From: DATAFF01 sp963744915
Lineage (GTDB): Bacteria > Pseudomonadota > Alphaproteobacteria > Rhizobiales > Aestuariivirgaceae
NCBI GenBank assembly: GCA_963744915.1
Contig: CAVUUY010000021.1
Location: 1-64,000 of the forward strand
DNA: 64,000 nt
Reading direction: 5' to 3'
In this document: positions 55,929-64,000 of the stretch, one piece after another
How the letters are laid out: every line of letters begins with the position of its first letter
How positions within the stretch are numbered: the first letter of the stretch is position 1
Notes under the pieces: generated by a model
Databases searched by the model: none
Seen by the model: only the letters and a program-made list of their open reading frames with translations
What the model was told of the DNA's origin: nothing
Made by a program: the position numbers and the translations under genes

Positions 55929-56315
55929 TTGGACGACATCGAAAGAATAGTTCGGCTCCCGCCGCAGATCTCTGGCAATGCGGGGGAGCAGGAAGGCGCC
56001 AGGGCGGCGGCCGAGCGGCCGATCACCTTCGACCGGCAGGAATTGTTCGAGATCCTCAATCTTTATGGACGCAAGGTGGCGCTCGGGGAGTGGCGCGACT
56101 ATGCGATCGATTTCGGTCGGGAGACCGCAGTTTTCGCGGTGTTCCGCCGCACCAGCGAGGTGCCGCTCTACCGGATCGAGAAGACGCCGCGGCTGTCGCG
56201 CCGGCAGGGCGCCTATGCGGTGGTGGCCCAAGGCGGCCTGGTGCTGCGGCGCGGCCATGACCTCAGGCAGGTGCTCAAGGTGTTGCTGAAGTGGCCGAAG
56301 CTCCAGGCGATCTGA
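55929..56315 (+). CDS. DUF2794 protein (TTG start)
   Basis: A 128-aa protein conserved in Alphaproteobacteria, function unknown. The core ITFDRQELFEILNLYGRKVALGEWRDYAIDFGRETAVFAVFRR and EVPLYRIEKTPRLSRRQGAYAVVAQGGLVLRRGHDL is the DUF2794 domain. GAGGAAGCAAGCC precedes a TTG, which I use; frames extending upstream lack a site. A sigma-70-like TTGACT at 55840-55845 may drive it. It ends against a 13-bp bidirectional hairpin. Confidence 0.87.
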   Translation: MDDIERIVRLPPQISGNAGEQEGARAAAERPITFDRQELFEILNLYGRKVALGEWRDYAIDFGRETAVFAVFRRTSEVPLYRIEKTPRLSRRQGAYAVVAQGGLVLRRGHDLRQVLKVLLKWPKLQAI

Positions 56316-56321
56316 CGGAAA

Positions 56322-56350
56322 GGGCCGCCGGAGATGGTCTCCGGCGGCCC
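56322..56350. terminator. Perfect 13-bp hairpin between convergent genes
   Basis: GGGCCGCCGGAGA (56322-56334) pairs perfectly with 56338-56350 around a TGG loop, six bases after the DUF2794 stop and 29 bases before the end of the BAX-inhibitor gene. It can serve both directions. T runs are weak on both sides. Confidence 0.8.
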
Positions 56351-56379
56351 TCGCTTCAGGTCCGCTAGCCCTCTATGCG

Positions 56380-57120
56380 CTAGTTGTTGCTGCGCATGAT
56401 CCCGAGAATGTTCAGGATGTTGATGAAGAGCGTGATGAAGCTGCCATAGAGCATGAAGGCGCCGAAAATGGCCTTGCCCTGGGCAATGCCGACGGCATCA
56501 CCCTCGACATACATCGCCTTGATCTGCTGGGTTTCGTAGGCGGTGACGCCGGCGAACAGCAGCACCACGATGCCCGAGGTCACGAGGCTCATCATCGTGC
56601 TCTGGAAGAACACGACGTTGACCAGCATGGCAATGATGAGGCCGATCGAGGCGATCATGAAGAAGGTGCCGAAGGCCGACAGGTCGCGCCGCGTGGTGTA
56701 GCCGACGAGACTGGTGGCAGCAAAGGTCACCGCAGTAATCCCCAGGGCCCTGATCACGAGATCGGGCGCCGTGCCAAGGTAGAGGGCGATCATCGGCGAG
56801 ATGAACAGGCCCCATAGCGCGGCGTAGCCCCAATAGGCTGCGTGGGCCATGGTGGCGTTACCTGAAAAGATCAGGCGCGGGGCAAAGAAACCAAGGCCTA
56901 GCAGGCCGAAGAACAGCACCCATTTCATGGGGCCGAGCGCCACCGCCGACATCAGGGCCGGGTTCGCCGCCACGAACATGGACACCAGCGCCGTCACCGC
57001 GACGCCGAGAGCCATGTAATTGTAGACGCGAAGCATATATGACCGCAGGCCCTCGTCGACTTCGCGAACCCGCGCGCCGGCCTGGGTTTGCGCGACGGTC
57101 CTGTATCTGGTCTCAGCCAT
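56380..57120 (-). CDS. BAX inhibitor-1 (YccA/YbhL) family membrane protein
   Basis: A 246-aa protein with seven transmembrane helices, of the TMBIM/Bax1-I family, believed to be pH-sensitive calcium or proton leak channels; FtsH-related regulation is known for YccA. YMLRVYNYMALGVAVTALVS, the ALWGLFISPMIALYLG block and AYETQQIKAMY with the ending FITLFINILNILG are typical. The ATG follows GAGGGAGTTCCAG. A hairpin in the leader sits just upstream of the ribosome site. Confidence 0.93.
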   Translation of the reverse strand: MAETRYRTVAQTQAGARVREVDEGLRSYMLRVYNYMALGVAVTALVSMFVAANPALMSAVALGPMKWVLFFGLLGLGFFAPRLIFSGNATMAHAAYWGYAALWGLFISPMIALYLGTAPDLVIRALGITAVTFAATSLVGYTTRRDLSAFGTFFMIASIGLIIAMLVNVVFFQSTMMSLVTSGIVVLLFAGVTAYETQQIKAMYVEGDAVGIAQGKAIFGAFMLYGSFITLFINILNILGIMRSNN

Positions 57121-57137
57121 CTGGAACTCCCTCGTCA

Positions 57138-57151
57138 CAGCGAAAGCGCTG
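57138..57151 (-). promoter_or_regulatory. Hairpin in the BAX-inhibitor leader
   Basis: On the minus strand CAGCG-CTTT-CGCTG forms a 5-bp tetraloop hairpin, ending about 17 bases before the ATG and beside GAGGGAG. A conserved RNA motif (ybhL) is described upstream of this gene family in Rhizobiales; I cannot confirm it from this short structure. Confidence 0.3.
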
Positions 57152-57225
57152 CGGTACCGGAATATGGGTGAGATGGGTGGGGGTTGCAAGCCTGGCTGGC
57201 GGCAGATTGCCGAAAATTCAGCCAG

Positions 57226-57780
57226 TTACCGGCCCAGGACGGCGGCGCGGAGCGAATAGGCCTCCTCGATCGCATAGGGTCCGCCGCCCCGCGACGGGCG
57301 CGAGGAGAACAGAACGAAGCTCGACACCTCGAACGGACGACTCTCATAGAGGTTGTGGGAGGCGATATAATGGTGAACGGTGTCGAGGCGGCTGTCCTTG
57401 AGCCGGGCGATCGTGACATGCGGGGTGAATTTGCGCTGCTCGGCCGGCAGGCCCAGCATCTGGCAGATCCGCTCATGATTGGCCTGGAGGCGCTTCAGAT
57501 CCTCCCCCTCGGCGGCAACCCCGACATAAAGGGCGTGCGGCTTGTTGCCGCCAAAGGTTCCGACGCCCTTGAGCCTGATGCGGAACGGCCGCGCCACCAC
57601 CCCGTCCAGGGCATCGGCGATCTCATGGGCGAGGCCGTCCTCGATGTCGCCGATGAAGCGCAGGGTGATGTGGAATGACTCGCGGTCGATCCAGCGGGCG
57701 CCCCAGACGCCGCCGCGCATGAGTTCAAGCTCGAAAGCTATGTCGGGGGGAATCTCGAGCCCGGTGAAGAGACGCGGCAT
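57226..57780 (-). CDS. thpR: RNA 2',3'-cyclic phosphodiesterase
   Basis: A 184-aa two-histidine (2H) phosphoesterase of the LigT/ThpR family, opening 2',3'-cyclic phosphates at RNA ends. Both H-x-T/S-x motifs are present: HITL with H37 and HVTI with H121. MPRLFTGLEIP starts it. It is about 100 bases upstream of the BAX-inhibitor gene on the same strand. The physiological RNA substrate is not known. Confidence 0.92.
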   Translation of the reverse strand: MPRLFTGLEIPPDIAFELELMRGGVWGARWIDRESFHITLRFIGDIEDGLAHEIADALDGVVARPFRIRLKGVGTFGGNKPHALYVGVAAEGEDLKRLQANHERICQMLGLPAEQRKFTPHVTIARLKDSRLDTVHHYIASHNLYESRPFEVSSFVLFSSRPSRGGGPYAIEEAYSLRAAVLGR

Positions 57781-57884
57781 GCTGTCCTCCTCATCGTCGT
57801 AAAGCCGAATCAGCGGCTCCGTAACGTAAACGCTACACGTAATTTGAACCGGCGCAACCGGTTCGCGCGATTTATCATGTGGTG

Positions 57885-58505
57885 TCAGGGCGTTGATTTG
57901 GCCAGCGCGGCGATCACCGCCGGCAGGATGCGGCGGACGATCTCCGCCACCCCGGCTGCCGTCGGATGCATGCCGTCCGGCTGGTTGAGCTGCGCCACCC
58001 CGGCAACGCCGTCGAGAAAGAAGGGGTATAGCGGCACCCCCTGCGCCCGGGCGAGGTCGGGGTAGATTGCGTCAAAAGACCTCACATAATCCTCGCCCAT
58101 ATTGGGCGGGGCGCGCATGCCGACGAGCAGCAGCTTCATGCCGCGCGCCTTCAGCCTGGCCAGAAGATCGGCAAGCGCCTGGCGCGTTATCGCCGGGTCG
58201 ATGCCGCGCAGCGCGTCATTGGCGCCGAGCTCGACGATGACCAGCTGGGTGCCGTCCGGCACCGCCCAGTCGACCCGGGCGGCACCGGCCGATGCCGTGT
58301 CGCCGGAGACGCCGGCATTGGCGACCTTGGCAGCGATGCCTTGGGCGGCGAGCCCCGCCTCGAGACGGGTGGCGAAGTCCTCGCCCTGGGCCAGGCCGTA
58401 GCCGGCGGTCAGGCTGTCGCCGAGGGCGACGATCGCCGGCGGCGCCGCCGGTGCCGGCAGCACTGCGAGGACAAGCATGGCGAGGCTCAGAAGCAGCGTC
58501 GGCAT
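57885..58505 (-). CDS. tesA: Periplasmic SGNH esterase / arylesterase (TesA-like)
   Basis: A 206-aa GDSL-type hydrolase with a signal peptide (residues 1-21). Block I is VALGDSLTAGYG with S31, block III is ELGANDALRG and block V is DGMHPTAAG with the Asp and His. It cuts acyl esters or thioesters in the periplasm. The adjacent divergent ATPase and permease genes match the conserved tesA-ybbA-ybbP arrangement. The ribosome site is weak; an upstream extension is antisense to ybbA. Confidence 0.9.
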   Translation of the reverse strand: MPTLLLSLAMLVLAVLPAPAAPPAIVALGDSLTAGYGLAQGEDFATRLEAGLAAQGIAAKVANAGVSGDTASAGAARVDWAVPDGTQLVIVELGANDALRGIDPAITRQALADLLARLKARGMKLLLVGMRAPPNMGEDYVRSFDAIYPDLARAQGVPLYPFFLDGVAGVAQLNQPDGMHPTAAGVAEIVRRILPAVIAALAKSTP

Positions 58506-58568
58506 TTGTCGAGACAGATAGCAGGCACCCGGCAGTAGGCAAGAGCGCCGCGCCGGACTATGTAGCCG

Positions 58569-59261
58569 ATGGTGAGCACAGCGGTTTTGCTTGAGGACGT
58601 GCGGGTGACTTTGCCGAGCCGGGCCGGCCCGGTGGCGATCCTGCGCGGCTGCGATCTCGCCGCCGAGGCTGGCGAGTTGGTCGGGCTGGTCGGGCCGTCG
58701 GGGTCGGGCAAGACCACCATCCTCATGGTGATCGCCGGTCTCGAGGCGGTGACCGCGGGGAAGGTCGCGGTCGCGGGCCACGATCTCACGCCGCTCGACG
58801 AGGATGCGCTGGCGCGGTTCCGGCGCGATCATGTCGGCATCGTGTTCCAGGCCTTTCACCTCATTCCGGCGATGACGGCGCTGGAAAATGTCGCGGTGCC
58901 GCTCGAATTTCGCGGCGTCGGGCAAGCCCGGGCGATCGCTGCGGAAGCGCTCGACTCGGTCGGGCTCGGCCACCGTCTCGTCCACTATCCGGGACAGCTG
59001 TCGGGCGGCGAGCAGCAGCGGGTGGCGATGGCCCGCGCGCTGGCCGCCGGGGCCCGGGTCATCCTCGCCGACGAACCGACCGGCAATCTCGACCAGGAGA
59101 CCGGCCAGGCCATCATGGAGCTGCTGTTCCGGCTGCAGCGCGAGCGTTCGACGACGCTCCTGCTCGTCACCCATGACCATGCGCTGGCCCGGCGCTGCGA
59201 CCGCGTGCTCGAGGTGCGCGACGGGCGGATCGCGGCCGCAGATCGGCGGGGAGGATGCTAG
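58569..59261 (+). CDS. ybbA: ABC transporter ATP-binding protein YbbA-like
   Basis: A 230-aa MacB/LolD-type ATPase. Walker A is VGPSGSGKTTIL, the signature LSGGEQQR, Walker B VILADEPTGNLD. It overlaps the start of the large permease gene by seven bases, forming a two-gene transporter linked to tesA. Such systems are thought to move lipids or lipoproteins, or to act in membrane mechanotransmission; the substrate is not known. Confidence 0.92.
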   Translation: MVSTAVLLEDVRVTLPSRAGPVAILRGCDLAAEAGELVGLVGPSGSGKTTILMVIAGLEAVTAGKVAVAGHDLTPLDEDALARFRRDHVGIVFQAFHLIPAMTALENVAVPLEFRGVGQARAIAAEALDSVGLGHRLVHYPGQLSGGEQQRVAMARALAAGARVILADEPTGNLDQETGQAIMELLFRLQRERSTTLLLVTHDHALARRCDRVLEVRDGRIAAADRRGGC

Positions 59262-61771
59262 CGCTCGCCGCGAGGCTGGCTCGGCGGGAGTTGCGTTCGG
59301 GTCTGCAGGGGCTCGGCCTGATGGTGGCGTGCCTCGCCCTCGGCGTCGCCGCCATCGCGGTGGTCGGAGCGCTGTCGGCGGCCATTGCCCGCGGCATGGC
59401 GGAGCAGGGGCAGCCATTGCTCGGCGGCGATGTCGAGTTCGCCGTCATGCACCGCCAGCTGTCGCCGCCCGAGCAGGCCTTTCTCGATCAACGCGGCAGC
59501 GTCAGCACGGTGGCGACCTTCCGCGGCATGGCGGCGGCCAACGGCCGCCGGGCGCTGGTCGAGGTCAAGGCGGTGGACCAGCCCTATCCGCTGTTCGGCG
59601 TGGTCAGGCTCTCAGGCGGCCTGGCGCTTCACGAGGCGCTGGCCAAACGCGGCGAGCGCTTCGGCGCGGTGGCCGACCCGGTGCTGCTTGCCAAGCTTGG
59701 CATTGCGCCCGGCGCCACGATCAAGCTCGGCAATGAGGAATTCGAGCTGCGTGCTGCCCTCCTCGGCGAGCCCGACCGGATGGGCGACGGCTTCGCGCTT
59801 GGTCCGCGGCTGATGATCGCGCGGGACGGCCTCGCGGCCACGGGTCTGGTGCAGCCGGGAAGCCTCGTCACCTGGCGCAGCCGGCTCAAGCTCGACGCCG
59901 GCGGCACACGGGATGTCAAGCAGTTCATGGCCGAGGCCCGGCAGCGGTTTCCCGAGGCCGGCTGGCGCCTGCGCGGCCGCGACAATGCCGCCCCGCAGGT
60001 CGGGCGCTTTGTCGAGCGGGTGGGTTTCTTCCTGTCGCTTGCCGGTCTTGCCGCCCTGATCACCGGCGGCGTCGGAGTGGCCAACACGGTCAAGGCGTTC
60101 CTCGACCGCCGCATGGCGAATATCGCCATGCTGAAATGCCTCGGCGCCCCGGCCCGCCTGGTGTTCCTCACCTATTTCATCGAGGTGCTGGCGGTGGCGC
60201 TCGTGGCGATCGCCATCGGGCTCGTTCCCGGCGCCCTCGCGCCGCTCGTGGTCGACACGCTGTTTCGATCGGTGCTGCCGCTGCCGATCGCGACCACGGT
60301 CGAATGGGGCGCGCTGGCGCTGGCGGCGGCCTACGGCCTGGTGGCGGCGCTCGGCTTTGCCGTCGGGCCGCTGGCGCTCGCCATGGATGTGCGGGCGATC
60401 ACGCTGCTGCGCGGCACCGCCGGATTGACGCGGCCGCGCCGGCGCCTTGGCATCGTCGCCGTCCAGTCGGTGGCAGTGCTGGCGCTCGCCGCCATGGCGC
60501 TCGCGACCTTGCCGGATCTCGCCATCACCGCCTGGTTCCTCGGCGGCCTCGCTTTGTCCTTCGTCGTGCTCTCCGGTCTCGCCCGGCTCTTGATGCTGGC
60601 GGCGGAGCGCCTGCCGCCCCCGGCCAATGCGGTCAGGGCCTATGCGCTGTCATCGCTTTACCGGCCGGGCAGCGCCACGCCATCGGCGGTGCTGGCTCTA
60701 GGCCTTGGGCTGACGCTGTTCGTGACGCTGGCGCTGGTCGACCGCTCGATCAGCAGCGAATTGCGCTCGAGCCTGCCGGCGAGTGCGCCCTCCTTCTATT
60801 TCCTCGATGTGCCGAACAGCGATCGCGACCGCTTCATCACGCTGCTGCGCGACAGCTCGGGCAGCGACCGCATCGGCGATGCGCCGATGCTGCGCGGCCA
60901 GATCACCAAGGTGAACGGCGTTGCCGCCGACAAGGTAAAGCCATCGGCCGATGCCAGCTGGGCGCTCGGCGGTGATCGCGGCCTGACCTATGCCGCCGCG
61001 CCGCCTGGCGGCAGCACGATCATCGCCGGTCACTGGTGGCCACCGAATTACGACGGGCCGCCGCTCGTGTCGTTCACCGCCGATGTGGCGAAGGGACTCG
61101 GGCTCAAGCTCGGCGACACGGTCAGCGTCAATGTGCTGGGGCGGGAGGTCACGGCCAAGATCGCCAGCCTGCGCAAGGTCAACTGGCGAAGCCTCGAGAT
61201 GAACTTCGTGATGATCTTCTCGCCCAACGCGCTGGCCCAGGCGCCGCACACCCATCTCGTGACGGTGCACGCCGCGCCGGCCCTCCAGCCGGCAGTGCTC
61301 AAGGCGGTGTCGCAGGCCTTTCCAGCGGTCACCGCCATCTCCATCGCCGACGCGCTCGAGACGGTCGGGGCCATTCTCGGCCGGCTGATCCTGGCGGTCA
61401 GGCTGGCAAGCGGCGTGACCCTAGCCGCCGGCATGCTGGTGCTGGCGGGGGCGCTGGCGGCGACGCTTGCCGGGCGCCAGCATGATTTCGCCATTCTCAA
61501 GACCTTCGGCGCGACGCGGCGGCAGCTCGCCTGGGCTCTGGTCGGCGAGCATGCGCTGCTCGGCCTGGTGGCAGCCGGCTTCGCCATGCTGATCGGCTCG
61601 TTGGCGGCGCTGGCGATCGTGCGCGAGGTGATGGAGATGCCGTTCGCCTTCTCGCTCGCAGTGGCCTTGTGGACGGCGCTCCTGGCCATGGCGTTGACGA
61701 TTGTCGCAGGGGTTGCGAGCGCCTGGCCGGCGCTGTCGGTCAGGCCGGCGCGGCACCTGCGGAGCGATTGA
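59255..61771 (+). CDS. ybbP: FtsX-family ABC permease YbbP-like
   Basis: An 838-aa permease with ten or so transmembrane helices: an N-terminal helix, a large periplasmic domain (about 50-245), a FtsX block of three helices (about 250-380), a further helix pair and a second periplasmic domain, then three helices in a second FtsX block ending ALSVRPARHLRSD. This long duplicated layout is that of YbbP rather than MacB. It is coupled to the ATPase gene. Confidence 0.93.
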   Translation: MLALAARLARRELRSGLQGLGLMVACLALGVAAIAVVGALSAAIARGMAEQGQPLLGGDVEFAVMHRQLSPPEQAFLDQRGSVSTVATFRGMAAANGRRALVEVKAVDQPYPLFGVVRLSGGLALHEALAKRGERFGAVADPVLLAKLGIAPGATIKLGNEEFELRAALLGEPDRMGDGFALGPRLMIARDGLAATGLVQPGSLVTWRSRLKLDAGGTRDVKQFMAEARQRFPEAGWRLRGRDNAAPQVGRFVERVGFFLSLAGLAALITGGVGVANTVKAFLDRRMANIAMLKCLGAPARLVFLTYFIEVLAVALVAIAIGLVPGALAPLVVDTLFRSVLPLPIATTVEWGALALAAAYGLVAALGFAVGPLALAMDVRAITLLRGTAGLTRPRRRLGIVAVQSVAVLALAAMALATLPDLAITAWFLGGLALSFVVLSGLARLLMLAAERLPPPANAVRAYALSSLYRPGSATPSAVLALGLGLTLFVTLALVDRSISSELRSSLPASAPSFYFLDVPNSDRDRFITLLRDSSGSDRIGDAPMLRGQITKVNGVAADKVKPSADASWALGGDRGLTYAAAPPGGSTIIAGHWWPPNYDGPPLVSFTADVAKGLGLKLGDTVSVNVLGREVTAKIASLRKVNWRSLEMNFVMIFSPNALAQAPHTHLVTVHAAPALQPAVLKAVSQAFPAVTAISIADALETVGAILGRLILAVRLASGVTLAAGMLVLAGALAATLAGRQHDFAILKTFGATRRQLAWALVGEHALLGLVAAGFAMLIGSLAALAIVREVMEMPFAFSLAVALWTALLAMALTIVAGVASAWPALSVRPARHLRSD

Positions 61772-61852
61772 CTGACCGTCCGCTTTGCCGGCGGGGGATT
61801 TGCCAGCGGCAGCCGCAACTCGCATAGTGTCGGTAACGGGAGAACAGGTGCC

Positions 61853-62446
61853 ATGGTAGTGCTCAACCGGATTTACACGAGGACGGGGGACCAGGGCACG
61901 ACGGCGCTCGGCACCGGCGAGCGGGTCAAGAAATCGGCGTTGCGCATCGAGGCCTATGGCACGGTGGACGAGGCCAATGCGGCAATCGGCATCGTCCGGC
62001 TCCATACGGCCGAGGCGGAGCTTGCCACGCTCGACCGCATGCTGGCGACGATCCAGAACGATCTCTTCGACCTCGGGGCCGATCTGTGCACGCCCGAGCG
62101 CGGCGTGGCGGCGGGGCAGGCGGCGCTGCGCATCGTCGCCGGCCAGGTCGACCGGCTGGAACGCCAGATCGATGCGCTCAATGCCGAGCTTGCGCCGCTG
62201 CGCTCCTTCGTGTTGCCCGGCGGTCATCCGGCGGCGGCCCATCTGCATCTGGCGCGCACGGTGTGCCGGCGGGCCGAGCGGGCGATGGTGGCGCTCAAGG
62301 ACGTTCCGGGCGAGGACGTGTCGGAGGCGGCGCTGCGCTATGCCAACCGGCTGTCGGACTTCCTGTTCGTCGCGTCGCGCTTCGTCAATGCCAAGAATAC
62401 CGGCGACGTGCTGTGGGTGCCTGGCCAATCGCGCGATCAGGGCTGA
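61853..62446 (+). CDS. cobO: Cob(I)alamin adenosyltransferase, PduO type
   Basis: A 197-aa ATP:corrinoid adenosyltransferase making adenosylcobalamin. The ATP-binding N-terminus NRIYTRTGDQGTTALGTGERVKKS and the C-terminal RYANRLSDFLFVASR signature define the PduO type (the name cobO is often used loosely for it). EAYGTVDEANAAIG is complete. CGGGAGAACAGGTGCC precedes the ATG. It is followed by the rhomboid gene after 7 bases, so they are likely co-transcribed. Confidence 0.93.
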   Translation: MVVLNRIYTRTGDQGTTALGTGERVKKSALRIEAYGTVDEANAAIGIVRLHTAEAELATLDRMLATIQNDLFDLGADLCTPERGVAAGQAALRIVAGQVDRLERQIDALNAELAPLRSFVLPGGHPAAAHLHLARTVCRRAERAMVALKDVPGEDVSEAALRYANRLSDFLFVASRFVNAKNTGDVLWVPGQSRDQG

Positions 62447-62453
62447 GCCGGCG

Positions 62454-63284
62454 ATGTTCGTTCCGCTGCATGACGACACCACGCTGCGGATCATCCGGTT
62501 CCAGCTGGTCAACGGTGCGCTGATCGCCGTCAATGTGGTGGTGCTGCTCTACAGCCACCTGGTCCTCGCTGCACCGGGGGAAGCCCAGTTCCAGCTCGCG
62601 ACCGGGATCATTCCGGCGGTGCTCTATCACCGGGCGGCGCTGCCGGCCGGCCTTGACCTGATGCCCGAGCAGCTGACGCTCGTGACCTATATGTTCGTCC
62701 ATGCCGACTGGTTTCATCTCCTGAGCAACATGCTGTTCCTGTGGGTGTTCGGCGACAATGTCGAGGACGCCTATGGCCATGCCGGCTACCTCGTCTTCTA
62801 CCTGTTCTGCGGCGTCGCGGCTGGCTTCATCCACACGCTGATGTTCCCCCATTCGGAAATGCCGCTGATCGGCGCCTCGGGAGCCGTGTCGGGGGTGCTG
62901 GCGGCCTATCTGGTGCTGTTCCCGCGGGCCAGGGTGTGGATCCTGCTGCTGATGCGGCTGCCGTTGCGGGTGCCGGCGGCGCTCGCCCTCATCGGCTGGA
63001 TCGTGGTGCAGGTGATCAGCCTCTTTGCCCTCACCGACGATGAAAATGTCTCGGTGGCGTGGTGGGCGCATATTGGCGGCTTCGCGACCGGGTTGGTGTT
63101 GACGCTGATTCTGCGCAACCGGCTCCGGGAGCGGCTCGACGGCAAGCTCAAGGTCGCATCCGGCATGCCCGATGCCGGTCAAGGCGTTGACTTCGACGAG
63201 GGTGCCTCACTAGGGTCCGCGCGCTCGATCGGCAAAGTTTTCGGCCGCCCGGGCCGCCTGTTCACCGTCAAAGAGATCCTGCCC
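62454..63284 (+). CDS. Rhomboid intramembrane serine protease, no stop before etfB
   Basis: A six-helix rhomboid protease that cuts within membranes. The active Ser is S142 in GASGAVSG and the His is H206 in WWAHIGGFATG; the N-terminal FQLVNGALIAVNVVVLLYSHL helix and TYMFVHADWFHLLSNMLFLWVFG block fit the alphaproteobacterial form. ATG at 62454 follows the cobO stop by seven bases. The reading frame passes without a stop into the start of etfB in the same frame, through a hydrophilic linker of about 40 residues. Read as it stands it would be a rhomboid-EtfB fusion; a missing stop through a base error is at least as likely. Confidence 0.88.
63187..63216 (+). promoter_or_regulatory. Possible promoter in front of etfB
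   Basis: TTGACT (63187-63192) lies 17 bases before CTAGGG (63210-63215), a good -35 and a poor -10. If used, it would start etfB transcription about 65 bases before its ATG, inside the apparent rhomboid tail. Confidence 0.3.
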
Positions 63285-64000
63285 ATGAAGGTTCTGGTCG
63301 CTGTCAAGCGGGTCGTCGATTTCAACGTCAAGATACGGGTCAAGGCCGACGGCTCGGGTGTCGAGCTCGCCAATGTGAAGATGTCGATGAATCCGTTCGA
63401 CGAGATCGGCGTCGAGGAGGCGGTGCGGCTCAGGGAGGCGGGCAAGGCCAGCGAGGTCGTGGCGGTCTCGATCGGACCGCAGCAGGCGCAGGAGACCATC
63501 CGGACGGCGCTGGCGATGGGAGCCGACCGCGGCATCCTGGTCAAGGTCGACGGCCCGGTCGAGCCGCTGGCGGTGGCCAAGCTCCTCAAAGGCATCGTCG
63601 AGGCCGAGCAGCCGGGCCTCGTCATTCTCGGCAAGCAGGCGATCGACGATGATTGCAATCAGACCGGCCAGATGCTGGCGGCTCTGCTCGGCTGGGCCCA
63701 GGGCACCTTCGCCTCGAAGCTCGAAATCGACGGGGAGCAGGCCATCGTCACCCGTGAAATCGACGGCGGGCTGCAGACGCTGAGGCTCAAGATGCCGCTC
63801 ATCATCACCACCGATCTGAGGCTCAACCAGCCGCGCTATGCCTCGCTGCCCAATATCATGAAGGCGAAGAAGAAGCCGCTCGACGAGAAAACGCCGGCCG
63901 ACCACGGGGTCGACGTCACGCCGCGGCTCAAGGTGGTGAGCACCACCGAGCCGCCGCGGCGTCAGGCGGGCCAGCGGGTCAAGTCGATCGCCGAACTCGT
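63285..64000 (+). CDS. etfB: Electron transfer flavoprotein subunit beta (3' end cut by window edge)
   Basis: The AMP-binding beta subunit of ETF, which carries electrons from acyl-CoA and other dehydrogenases to the quinone pool. MKVLVAVKRVVDFNVKIRVKADGSGVEL begins it, and MSMNPFDEIGVEEAVRLREAG, LGKQAIDDDCNQTGQMLA and a lysine-rich NIMKAKKKPLDEKT are family blocks. About 238 codons are visible, so roughly ten remain beyond the edge. AAAGAGATCC precedes the ATG. In related genomes etfA follows. Confidence 0.94.
   Translation, partial: MKVLVAVKRVVDFNVKIRVKADGSGVELANVKMSMNPFDEIGVEEAVRLREAGKASEVVAVSIGPQQAQETIRTALAMGADRGILVKVDGPVEPLAVAKLLKGIVEAEQPGLVILGKQAIDDDCNQTGQMLAALLGWAQGTFASKLEIDGEQAIVTREIDGGLQTLRLKMPLIITTDLRLNQPRYASLPNIMKAKKKPLDEKTPADHGVDVTPRLKVVSTTEPPRRQAGQRVKSIAEL

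Overview
The window is GC-rich chromosomal DNA from an alphaproteobacterium, most likely a member of the Hyphomicrobiales (Rhizobiales). The best evidence is the right-hand block dapF-mtaB-ftsY-yciB / ccmG-ccmD-ccmC-ccmB-ccmA-DUF1223-acnA. It is supported by the HIG1-type small membrane protein, DUF2794, PduO-type adenosyltransferase, etfB and NdvA-like exporter genes. I see no rRNA or tRNA genes, no CRISPR array, no insertion sequence and no prophage.

Region 1 (1-10.5 kb, accessory): two arylsulfatases flank two outer-membrane beta-barrel proteins (a SphA/phenol-pathway type channel and a coupled partner). Then come small membrane or hypothetical genes, a class III nucleotide cyclase, a DoxX protein and a nitronate-monooxygenase-like flavoprotein. 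Region 2 (10.8-13.5 kb): a compact tungstate-type ABC operon, tupB-tupC-tupA, ending in a ModE-like HTH regulator. Region 3 (14.4-25 kb): a pyruvate-dehydrogenase-E1-like gene broken by two +1 frameshifts, redox-stress genes (OsmC, MsrB), a nitrogen-compound catabolic neighbourhood (biuret-hydrolase-like enzyme, SDR, DUF1989 protein, class III aminotransferase, FAD amine oxidase) and an M23 peptidase. Region 4 (25-31.5 kb): a truncated SphA paralogue, an Omp25-like barrel, an orphan cytochrome c, an NdvA-like exporter, a VUT transporter, a GFA protein and a Nudix hydrolase.

Region 5 (31.5-37.6 kb): a leftward run of overlapping genes for two alpha/beta hydrolases and an HlyIII protein, followed closely by a cobalt-type nitrile hydratase (alpha, beta, accessory protein), with a divergent HSL-family esterase. 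A large palindromic element sits between the esterase and a convergent secreted-protein gene. Region 6 (38-64 kb) is core: acs, an L,D-transpeptidase, the dapF to yciB operon, cytochrome c maturation, acnA, htpG, DUF2794, a BAX-inhibitor protein, thpR, tesA-ybbA-ybbP, cobO, a rhomboid protease and etfB (cut by the window end).

Three points deserve most attention. (a) An apparent small-RNA unit of three hairpins ends in a textbook intrinsic terminator on the minus strand, insulated from the htpG promoter. (b) The dispersed palindromic TATTGCC/GGCAATA element abuts stop codons at two loci. (c) Four single-base insertions, each next to an identical base, break three conserved genes. An unusual stop-free, in-frame junction also joins the rhomboid gene to etfB. 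Together these look more like sequence errors than biology and should be resolved before any pseudogene or fusion is claimed.
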